Shown here in pieces: positions 11,539-20,854 of a stretch of 30,500 nucleotides of DNA. Position 1 is the first letter of the stretch. Each line of letters begins with the position of its first letter. The translations under genes were made by a program, and so were the position numbers. This DNA is from Chromera velia (taxonomy: Eukaryota > Sar > Chromeraceae), in NCBI GenBank assembly GCA_018398765.1, contig JAHBMJ010000469.1, positions 6,210-36,709 of the forward strand. Reading direction: 5' to 3'. The notes beneath the pieces are model-generated. The model was not told the DNA's origin. It saw only the letters and a program-made list of their open reading frames with translations, and ran no database searches.

Positions 11539-13035
11539 ATGAAGGTCAGACATCTTTTCGCCGGCCTGGCGATCAGCGCACTTTCAGCAGTGGCAACGGC
11601 TAATACGGTCGGTAAAAAGGCTTCACTGTACTTCAGAAAGCTCCATCTTGCTTCATGGGGTGCTCCTCAGGTTATCAAAAGTGCAAATTTCCTCGTTTTC
11701 CATACATGCTCCCATAAGACGATACAAACGCATGCACTTATATATGCAGGAATGCGCGCCTCCCGAGTCCGCGTTCTGCGTGGCACGTTCGGGTGTGACC
11801 TCCATCTCCTCACTGCGTGCCAGTGGTGCCCTTTCTGATGAGATGACATGGGAGGAGAAGACGAAGTTGATCGTGGACTCCAACGAGGAATTCCTTCGGA
11901 GGGCCAGGGAGAAGCCGATCACGAATGCCACACTCGTGACTGCCCTGTTTGACTTGGGACGCGACAGACTGGAAAGGCCTTTCGAAGAGTATTTGAACCG
12001 ATTCAGGAACTTTATCACCACCCGCCTCCCCACAATTCTCTTTCTCGATATCAAACACAAGACAGAGCTGGAGAAACTTGTAGACGAACTCCTCCCCCCC
12101 GAGCAAAGACAGAGAACCCTCATTCTCTGGAGATCCACCGACTGGGTCCAGACAAACTTTGCCTGGATGTCGGAGGTCAAAAGCCTGCAGGAGAGTTCAG
12201 AGTGGAACGGCCTGGCGGATTGGCTGTCCGGTTCGCCCCAGGCAAAACTTCCCTTGTACAACCCTCTGGTGATGTCCAAGATGGTCCTCACAGCTATGGC
12301 AGCTGAATGGAACCCCTTCCACACAGACTCCTTTCTGTTCGTGGATGCGGGTCATGCGTGCAACGGAAACCCGCCCCTCACACAGGAGCTGCTGATGCCC
12401 TGGTTCCGAAAACTGTTGAAAGTACAGGTGTGTTAAGGCGATGGGATTAAATACAAGGGGCACAAAAACGGAAGAAAGGAGAATCGGCATTGAGACGAAA
12501 AGCAAAAACCCGGTCCGGAGTAGATTGTTGGATGACAGGACTGACTGAAAGTACGAATGCAAAAGACGAGAGAAATTAACTCGATCATTTGTTGACTGCA
12601 TGGACTTTTATGTCCTTAGCTAGTCAAGCGGGTTCTTCCATTCATCATTTCTCCATGTATAGTCAAGCTCCTTCCATTTTTCATTTAATTCTATTCTCGA
12701 TACGGGGGCAATTTCATTCTTTCTGCATGTGCCTGCCGGGCTCCCTCCATGCAGGGAGACTGGCACACCCCGGAGCCCTGCCGGTCAAGCTAGATTCCAA
12801 CGGGAAGGACGGGCTCTTCGTCGCGTTCTTCGACTATGGACCGGATCGAGAGGTGGGTGCATGGGGGAATGAAGGGGGGGGTGCATGCATGATCACTGTG
12901 CGAAAGGATGTTGTCATGCAGTGCCTTTCTTTGTTGGAAGTCACCCCCCCCCCCCCNNNNNNNNNNNNNNNNNNNNNNNNNNNNNNNNNNNNNNNNNNNN
13001 CCCCACACACACACACACCACACACACACCACACA

Positions 13036-13098
<63 letters not shown>

Positions 13099-15915
13099 GC
13101 AGAGGCAAACAAACAAAAACAAAGAACGGCTCTCATGGAAACACTCAAATCCGGCTCCATCTTTTTCGGCGTCTCAATTGTAAATTGTGCAGGTGCACGG
13201 GTTCAAAGCAGAAGAGTTCAAACGGTGGATAGGCGATCCTCATGCCCACAACGTGAAGGTCGGGAGAGGGGGGGTGTTCGGAGGGCGGCGGGAGGTTCTG
13301 TCTGTGGTCTCTGAGCTCTTCAAGGTCTTTCTTCATCACACCCTCTCCGAAGGTCTGATGGGCACAGAGGAGAACATTCTCTCCCTGCTTGCATACAGAG
13401 TTCCGTCCCTTGTTGCGAGACACAACCTGGAGGGCCACTGCACTTTCTGGAACCTGCTTGAGACAGTGAGTGCATCCTTTTTTTACAATTAATTTCTTTT
13501 TCTGCGTCGTAGTCCTCTGCTGCGATCAGGGACCTTTCGGTCCGGGTTTGTCGTTTCCCTTTTTCTCTGGGCGCAGTTCACTATTTCTGGTGCAAGCGTC
13601 GCCTTTCTTCTGCACAGCTACCAGCTAGGTCAGTACATTTCTTCAGTGTGTACCGGTAGCAGTCTGTTCGAACGCGCTGTAGATCCACCAGAATGTTCTC
13701 TCTCTTTGTGGTTCTGTGGAAAAGCAACATGCAGAGAAGATCACCGAACGGAGCGACATCAGCAAGAGCAGACAAGTGTGTTGGTTTAATTAATTAGCCT
13801 GTACGGCTTGCCCTTCTCCTGCCTTCAACTTGCAGGAGGGAAAGAGGATGGGGACCCTCGACAGAGACAACCTGCTCTCCTTCCGACAATGCCACAGAGA
13901 CGCCGGGTGGCCCCGTTCCATCCTGGGGGGCCCCGACGGCAACAAGATGCACGTCCACAGCGACAAAGCCAGACAGGCAGAAGAGATTTCGAAAGGAGCA
14001 ACCGAGGAGAGCGCAAGAAATGAAGCTGAGAAAGAGACACCAGAGCTCCGGGTTGCGCTCTCCCGTCGGATGGAAGGTCGGTCGGTCAGTCAGCTACTCG
14101 GGATGATTCTCTTATGGGCCCAAAGTTTTGGTTTCTGCGCGTTTCGGTGCCTGGTGGGGAGTTGCAAAAGTGAAATGAACAATCGAGCTGCCTGCGCGTA
14201 ATATCATGTCGATCGTTTCTAGCGTCACTGTGAGCGCAAAGCTGGCAGAGATTGCAACCGAGTTTGCACGTTTCTTGCTACACAATCAGACGCTTGTCTG
14301 TCTGTGTACATATGTGTCTGTAACCCTTTTTTCTGCCTTCGTATCTGTAAGCCTGGATGTCTGACTATCAGTGACTGAGACGAGCTCAAAGTTTCCTTCC
14401 AGTGTCCCATATGGTTCGCTCATCCATACGCATCGATCGTTGGTCTGGCCGGAAGGAATTCAGGCACAGACAGACTGAGTAGATAAGAACAAACAAACAA
14501 ACAAACAAACGGAGAGTGAGTGCGAACTGAAGTTCTACACGACCCGCATAGCATTCGTGCACGACCGACCGATCGATGCCTGCATGCATGCGCAGCTGGG
14601 GAGACGAGCAGCCAACCGAATTTCAGGGGTCAGAACAGACATACGACCCAGAGAGAGACCGGGGGCGGCATCACTGTGGGCATGCTGGTGAACGGCGAGA
14701 GGGAGATGGACATTTTCATCGACACTCTGCAGACATACGAAGTCAGGTGGCGGAGACGGTTTTTGCTATTTGTGACTCTTCCTCTTGCCTTGTGAAGGAC
14801 TCAGTGGCTGAGTAAGGGGATGGATGTCGGATTGCAACCTGTCTGTAACCTCGATAGCCAAAGTGCAATCACACTCTTACGGTTTTTTTTCTCTGCATGT
14901 CTCTTCTATGGGTTCTTTCTCTGTGCATGTTTCTTCTGTGCATCCGCGCGAGAGAGCTCGCTTGGTTGGACTTGTTGAAAGTCAAGCTCCCTCTTGGCGA
15001 ACAGGAAGAGTAGGTACATGACTGACCCATCGCACATGCAGTCAGTATGCCTGCATGCATGCATGCTTCCAGCCTGCACATGCGAACACGGAAGGAAGAA
15101 AAATTCAATCTCCCCCATGCACATGCGTGCAGGTCAACGGTCTACTCTCGCAGATCCCCGAGATGTTCATTTTCTTCAACAACCAGACTGAGGCCATGCT
15201 CGAACGCACCAACGCTTTCTTCTCGGAGGTCTCAAAGCTCTACTCCTCAGACACAAAGTTCAACTTTCGCCTGATGGGGTCTGAGAAGAATGAGAACATT
15301 CTGAAACCGTTCAACTGGATGGTAGGCAACGCCACCAACCCCTACTTTCTCTTCCTTGAAAAAGACTTCAAGCTCATCGAGCCCTGGACGTGTGTCACAG
15401 AACAGTTAGAACTTGGGAAGGTCTTGCTGTCCGAGGACAAGGCACAGGTTGTCAGATACAGACATAGACAACGACCCGGCCACCCTCTCTGGACCTACGA
15501 GACTTTGAATATGCTGGACATGAACAGACAACCGAACCTGCTCTGTACCGAATTCTGGATGCTTCCTGACCCCGTCTCTGCCTACCCCGGAAAGTTTTGG
15601 AAGTGCGACGAGAACATCTCACCCACCGCGCTTTGCGTGTCCTCGTTCGACTGTTGTCAGACGAACAATCCCCATCTGTTCCTGATCGACTGGTGGAAAA
15701 AGGAGTACATCCCAAAGTTCGAAGAAGAGAGAAAAGCCAGAGCAGAAGGAAACCCCCCCTCCTGTTGCGATCCAGATGAGAACGTCGAGCTCTGGTTCAA
15801 CTGGGCAGACGAGACCTGGAGGTCAGGCAAGTGGACGGTCGCCCTTCTCGAGGGACTCTTCAGGCATGACGACCCAAAGTGGGGCGGCCCACCCCCAGTG
15901 CAGCAGGGCATCTGA
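11539..15915 (+). CDS. Secreted/Golgi HtrL/YibB-like domain fused to a glycosyltransferase-like domain (seven exons)
   Basis: Exons: 11539-11670 (or ending 11607), 11750-12427/12429, about 12759-12852, 13193-13465, 13836-14076, 14596-14741 and 15133-15915 (TGA); about 760-780 residues. The start MKVRHLFAGLAISALSAVATA is a clear signal peptide. Exons 2-4 match the HtrL/YibB family (known from bacterial lipopolysaccharide-core loci): TLVTALFDLGRD, PLVMSKM, DSFLFVDAGHACNG, then KDGLFVAFFDYG, GGVFGGRREV and GLMGTEENILSLL. Exons 6-7 form a second domain with ITVGMLVNGEREMD, PYFLFLEKDFKLIEPW and many Cys, which resembles GT-A/GT2-like transferases (EKDF in the place of a DxD-type site); this is less certain. 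Exon 5 is a charged linker. The junction of exons 2 and 3 is unresolved: the best donor, CAG|GTGTGT, does not give the right phase, and a weaker donor two bases on with acceptor GGGAG does. An N-gap lies in the third intron. Confidence 0.75.
12957..13000. other. Assembly gap (44 N)
   Basis: A run of N lies inside an intron of the HtrL/YibB-fusion gene, between a poly-C run and a CA repeat. The true length is probably unknown. It does not touch a proposed exon. Confidence 0.98.
13001..13096. repeat. (CA)n / (CG)n microsatellite
   Basis: Alternating CA units surround a block of CGCGCG at about 13052-13069. Alternating purine-pyrimidine DNA of this type can adopt Z-form. It is intronic and borders the N-gap, so it is the likely cause of the gap. 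Confidence 0.9.
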
Positions 15916-16423
15916 GCAGGCACTACATGCATGCAGGGGTCGGTCGGTCATGCTGCCGGCCCCGTCGGTCGATCATTGGGGGGAGTGCCGGGTCTCCTCG
16001 ATCGCCTGCAAAAGCGCGCATCTCTCTCGATGATGCAAAAAGGAATATGAATTTTATGATGCTGCAGATGGGCACCGTTCTCTCGACCGTTCTTCACGTC
16101 TATGGACACGTCCATCACTTTAACCGTTTTATATGTCATCTGCCAACGTACACCAATTCGATGGCTTGGCGTTTTGTATGCGGAAGGTTTTGAGCAGTAG
16201 GAGTGTATATATATCGGTTCATCGTTCGTCACTGTGTGGGTGGTGAAATTTTGCTCCTCTCCATCAACACATATCAAGTCGCTCTTGCTTTACAACAAAA
16301 CGATTTACAAATGACCCTCTCAATATCTAGCAGGCTCTAAATCATTGGAATAAAGTACGTACCCAATGCATAATGATCTAGTAGATGATGATGTTTAAGT
16401 TTAATTATTGTGTATAATAATAC

Positions 16424-16457
<34 letters not shown>

Positions 16458-16500
16458 CATATAGTTTAATCAACGATCATAAATATTTGTTGAGATGTTC
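15916..16500. other. 3' flank and AT-rich spacer
   Basis: No coding frame is supported. It includes TGCATGC copies just after the stop codon of the fusion gene and a (TA)n run at about 16433-16457. Confidence 0.5.
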
Positions 16501-16501
16501 T

Positions 16502-16909
16502 GCCATACTCTGGCGCTAGGGAGTATAACAGAAGCTTTGTTGTCACTTGAATCTTGAGAAGGCAATCTGTGTCAAAGAAGTCTGAAGTAGAAGTTTAGTG
16601 CGATGCAATTCTGTTGATCGAAGCTAGCTCTGAGTTGGTGAGCCAAGTTTTAATCTTGCGGCGCGCGATTTCAAGATTTTAAATATCTCAAATTTGAGTT
16701 GGCATTTCACGATATTTACGGCTCGCCACGCGGCTGCATGCGGCAGGTCGTGTTCAAAATTAGTGGCGGCTTGCGTGGTCGAAATCAGTCGAAGTTGAAA
16801 TCAATTTCAGTGAGAATATGGTCGCGCGCGAGGCGGCGCGAGCCTCCCTGTGGCGGGCTCGTGCGGGCAGGCCGCGCGAGCATAACAAGGCCGCGACGCA
16901 CCAATTCTG
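16502..16909 (+). repeat. Dispersed repeat, copy A
   Basis: Shares with 18030-18420, in the same order, CTCTGGCRCTAGGGAGTATA, GAGAAGGCAATCT, GATGCAATTCTGT, CTCGCCACG/CTTGCCACG and CAGTGAGAATATGGTCG. Its right end (16861-16909) is a GC-rich block also found at 20381-20429. Open frames over it are not coding-like. The mobile-element class is not clear; no terminal inverted repeat was found. Confidence 0.75.
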
Positions 16910-18029
16910 GTGGCATGCCTGGACCTTTCACATCTTTTGCCCCGTTTCCAGACTCCGATCTCCTTTATGCTCTTCCTTACTTTATGTCTAAACGTCCCCA
17001 AATCCAAGAGCCTCCTACTGGGTGCAAAGTACCACATAACAAAGATATGTATTTAACTTATTTTCAATAACTTAAAAGCAATAAATTAAATTTTAAATGA
17101 CTTTCAAATTAGTTTTTAAACTGAATTTTTTTAAAAAATACTAAGCTAAAAAATAAATTTTAACTTAAAGAAAGTGAATTCAAAGCAATAAAAGAATAAC
17201 ATATACAATTGAGGTCATGTAAAAATATATTTGATATATACAATTGAGGTCAGTGACATACAAGACCCCTCTCTCCTGGACTTCGGCACTTCGGCACGTA
17301 AAAAAAAAAAAATTCTTGAGTTCCTACCTTTAGACTCAAAAATTATGTTATAGATTATATTAAACGACCACAAACAAAAAATTGAGACCACAGATTCTTT
17401 AATTATAAATACTCACCCCCCCCGCTAGACCCCTCCTTACAAGATAGAACAGGTAACCAGCATGATGACAGTCATAGATAACTGCGCTTCTTTCACCTCA
17501 ATTCTTGTCTAGACAGTCTAGTGCTAGGCTCTGCACTCCAAAAAAAAAAAAGTTCAATCTTTTATTATTTTTTTTTCTAGTTTTTTTGATTTATTAATTA
17601 AAAAGTATATATGGTTTTTAATGCAACACCCCGTGCAACACTTGTACAACACTTGAACAATAGTTGTTTACCTTAACTTTTTAACTTAACTTAATTGTGG
17701 TTAAGCCTAGAGTCTCTGAAACTAGAGACAAATGGCAACCCATACATGCAGTTGTAAACAGAAGGAGCAAACCGCCGCAGCTTAGTCTGCACCTATTGAA
17801 TGATATTGAATGCCCTGATAAATAAAAAAAAATCCATTAAAAAAACCTTTTCTCATCTTTTATTTTCTTTTTATGTAGTGTATAGCCTAGTTCTAGTATA
17901 TGTCCACAGCTAAGTTAACATGGCTAGGTTTTGAATCACAGGAAGTAACTATGGTTAGACAGGAATTAAGCTGACTTCAAGCTGACAAAAAGTTAAGAAA
18001 AAAATTATATTGTTTTATCGTATTCTGGC
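16910..18029. other. AT-rich spacer between repeat copies
   Basis: No gene is seen. A 17-base direct repeat, ATATACAATTGAGGTCA, occurs at about 17200 and 17236, and there are several poly-A/poly-T runs. The 16699-17070 open frame crosses repeat copy A and has no recognisable protein features. Confidence 0.5.
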
Positions 18030-18420
18030 GTACTCTGGCACTAGGGAGTATAACAGAAACTTCATTGTCAGTTGATTTTTGAGAAGGCAATCTATGAAGA
18101 AGAATAAAGAAAAAGTCTGAAGTTGAAGTTTGGTGTGATGCAATTCTGTCGATCGAAACTCCAAGTTGATGTACAAAGTTTTTAATCTCACGACACGTAA
18201 ATTGCAACTTCCAAAATTTTGGATTTTTCAAATTTGAGTCAGTATTTACCAATATTTCCGGCTTGCCACGTGGCTACATACGACAGACTGCGATCGAAAT
18301 CAGCGACAAGCCACAATCGAAGTCGAATTTAATTTCAGTGAGAATATGGTCGAATTAGGTCAAATTTAGTTTCAGTAGTACATGAAAATCTAGGTGAGAA
18401 TATTGTCAGGCGCGAGGCGG
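18030..18420 (+). repeat. Dispersed repeat, copy B
   Basis: Second copy, same orientation, of the repeat at 16502. It is more AT-rich, and many C or G positions of copy A are T or A here, as if decayed by transitions. The CAGTGAGAATATGGTCG motif is followed by a partial internal repeat (GTGAGAATATTGTC about 60 bases later) before GGCGCGAGGCGG. Confidence 0.75.
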
Positions 18421-19280
18421 ATCCCCCCAGCTTTAATTTGTTCCATTTTTTTTTTTACGCACATCGCGCAAGCACTAAATTAGACTCCTGCCATAATACG
18501 TGCGTATTTTGACTGCGCCGCCATCTACATGCATATGGTGCATACAGTCATCATACAAGCTGTCTCTACCATGCTTTTCACCTCTTTAGTTTTCTAAGTT
18601 TTCTTCCTCTTTTAAGAGTCTTCCATAGTGGCAGCCGCTTGATGACTCAAGAAAAGCAGACCAGAAAGTTGATCCTGGGTATTTGTCCGTTGCGTACCAT
18701 AGTGAATCTTGAAAAACCAAAGCCTTTTTTGTGCCCCCCTTCTTCCTTTTCTCCCTTCGCTGGGCGGAGGGCGCCTTCGGCACTATGCCTCTGTATCTTC
18801 CTCCTCTGTTGCTTCATGTCTGGCAAAAATGGAAAGAAGAACTTACTCTTTTTGTTGGAGAGGAAGAGATAGTAGCTAGATAAGATTTAAAGAGAGGTTG
18901 CAGAAAAACGAGTTGAGCCTAGGGATGTTATGGTGTATGTTGATAAGAGCAAGTTGAACACCAAAAGATATAAGACTGAGAGAGACTACATCGGTACTCA
19001 GACTGTAGGTCCTAGTGATAAAGCAAAGACAATCAAAACCCTCGCTGAAGGCAGGATATTTAGTTTCTAGGAGAGATCGACCCGATTTAAGATTCCATCT
19101 CTCTTTAGAAAAGGGAAAAAGGTATATGTAGACCATAATAATATGATAGACATTGTTAAAACTCAATCAGATAGAGCAGAGACGGAAGTAACTTGGTATG
19201 TTACTCTCTTTGGGATCAGGTGGGTAAGGGGTTAAACCCTAGGTGCATCCTGGTAACTTGGTAGTCAGCCAGAAATAGGG
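18421..19280. other. Spacer with a possible decayed coding relic
   Basis: On the plus strand, 18891-19019 reads as protein-like (PRDVMVYVDKSKLN, TERDYIGTQTVG). After a frame change at a four-A run near 19020 it continues as KTIKTLAEGRIFSF, then an in-frame TAG, then FRKGKKVYVDHNN. No family is recognised. A decayed transposon frame is possible, but chance is not excluded. Confidence 0.25.
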
Positions 19281-19289
19281 GGGTGGTTA

Positions 19290-19430
19290 CCAGGTTGGCC
19301 GGTAACCTGGCCGGCCGAGTCGCGGCGGCGCCGCGGGCCCGCGCCGTGGCCCGATCGACGTCCGTGCGGCCGCCGCGCGGCCTTGGCGTAATGGGGGCCG
19401 CCGCGACCGCGCCCGGCGCGTCAGGCATGC
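19290..19430. other. Isolated GC-rich island with inverted CCAGGTT
   Basis: An abrupt, very GC-rich block (GCGGCGGCGCCGCGGGCCCG and similar) sits inside AT-rich DNA. It starts with CCAGGTT-GGCCGG-TAACCTGG, a short hairpin. The open frames across it on both strands are what GC-rich DNA gives by chance. It could be a transposon end or a foreign insertion. Confidence 0.4.
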
Positions 19431-19663
19431 TTGCGATATCCGTGCGCGCCTGTATGCAGTCTCCTATCGCAATTGAATGTGATTGTTCAGTGATGCAAAG
19501 GTCAGTCACTTTCTTGTGTGGAAACGTCGCGACCCTGTGTTGTTGAAACGTTGGTTTTGCTCTTGATTGAGCAGTTGTTCCCCAAAGAAGCCAAACTTAG
19601 AAGTTTCAAGATATTAAAAGGCAAACTGTTCACACAGATTCCAGCTGTCATTCTTCCTTTACA

Positions 19664-20090
19664 GGGCGGTGCAGAAGTTGGATCACAAAAGCCCGGAAAA
19701 TGTGCATTCTGTCAGTTTGAGTGGAAATCGGTTCGCATTGACCGTTGTGTAAGACATTTGATAAAGACATCATGCAACTAGGGGTCAAACCTTGTCTAGA
19801 CGGAATAAATTTGAAGCGAGCCAGTCTCGCGTTTCTTTTTTGTGCGCTCCGACGCTTGAAAGACAATAAGTGACTGCTGTGAACACTATGCTCTACACAT
19901 TTGGTCCGAAGTAGTAGGAAAAAATGATGGACGAGGATGGCTATTGGTCAAACGAGCTTCCTATTTTCTGGGTACATATTTGTTGTGCCTGTTTCAGGTG
20001 CGCAGGCCCAGTTAAAGAATGTGGAGGGCGAAAGAGCTGCAAAAAACCAGTGGGCGGTGCAATGTTGCCGAGGAAAAGAGGGGAGTCGAC
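19664..20090 (+). pseudogene. BED-type zinc-finger fragment, possibly hAT-transposase-related
   Basis: After a TTTACAG acceptor-like site, a frame reads GKCAFCQFEWKSV then RCVRHLIKTSC, which fits the C-x2-C...H-x5-C pattern of BED fingers, and stops at 19779-19781. Beyond a TGTTTCAG site at about 19991-19998, another frame reads AQAQLKNVEGERAAKNQWAV. BED fingers are common at the N-terminus of hAT transposases and of domesticated relatives. No transposase core is seen. It could be a gene fragment or an upstream relative of the zinc-finger gene that follows. Confidence 0.4.
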
Positions 20091-20380
20091 GGTAAATCCA
20101 TGTGATTGCTGCCAAGGCCGATATGTGAAGTGCTTTTATGACTGACAGTATTACTGGGTGCCGGAGATCAGACGTCCTTGTATTCACAATTGTTCGAAAA
20201 ACAAAGTGTTTTACGTTTATCAGCATAGGTATACCACTGTGTAAAACAAATAAAAGATTATAAAATTATTCATCCTATAGATCATGTAATTTGATGAAAA
20301 AACTAATCATTTTGCATAGATTTTCAAAAGCGGAACAAATTAAAGCTGAGGGGATGCGGCGCGACGCGGTGCATGGGCGC

Positions 20381-20429
20381 GCGCGGGCAGCCCGCGCGAG
20401 CATAACAGGGCCGCGACGCGCCAATTCTG
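20381..20429 (+). repeat. GC-rich 50-base block, third occurrence of the repeat's end
   Basis: About 90% identical to 16861-16909, including CGCGCGAGCATAACA, GGCCGCGACGC and CCAATTCTG. Here it begins GCGCGGGCAGCCCGCGC, an inverted repeat. Confidence 0.7.
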
Positions 20430-20854
20430 CATGGGTTCGATGCATGCATGGCCCCGCGGAGGGCGGAGCTGTAATTCATTCATGCCCTCCCCGGGGCCTT
20501 TGGAGTTGCGAGTGGAGCGAGCGGCTCTGTAGCTGTATATTTCGCCATACTAGCTCCGAAGGAAGGAAGAGCGGAAGCTCGCGTCAGCTTTTTTTCCCTT
20601 TGATCGAGGCGCTTCACCATGGTTCACCAATAAAGGTCACTTGTGGTGGCAGGATTGTGCGAGAAGCTCGGTTGGTAGAGTGGAATAACGACCACTGACA
20701 CAAAGGCTGCCTGCCGTCTCCGTGCGTCAAGCCCTTTTGCAGAAGCCTGTGAAATGCAGAAAGAGTTGACGGTTTTTTTCAGACCTCCAAAACATTGGGT
20801 TGATGCCCATATTCGCTATGCGGCTATATACAAAAACGTCCACAATCATTTGGA

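Noticed and set aside
11653-12324. Minus-strand frame of 223 codons
   Set aside because: It is antisense to the HtrL/YibB-like exon, which has clear family motifs and splice phases.
12589-13314. Open frames running through the N-gap and CA repeat
   Set aside because: Only 12759-12852 and 13193-13465 carry domain-like sequence, in different frames; the rest is intron, repeat and gap.
16699-17070. Plus-strand frame of 123 codons
   Set aside because: It crosses the end of dispersed repeat copy A; similarity to the frame at 20291 comes only from the shared GC-rich 50-base block.
19216-19546. Ala/Arg-rich frames on both strands
   Set aside because: The extreme GC content removes stops in all frames; no domain or splice context supports a gene.
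20660-20700. tRNA-like A box (AGCTCGGTTGGTAGAG)
   Set aside because: No matching B box, anticodon stem or acceptor stem could be found at the right distances.
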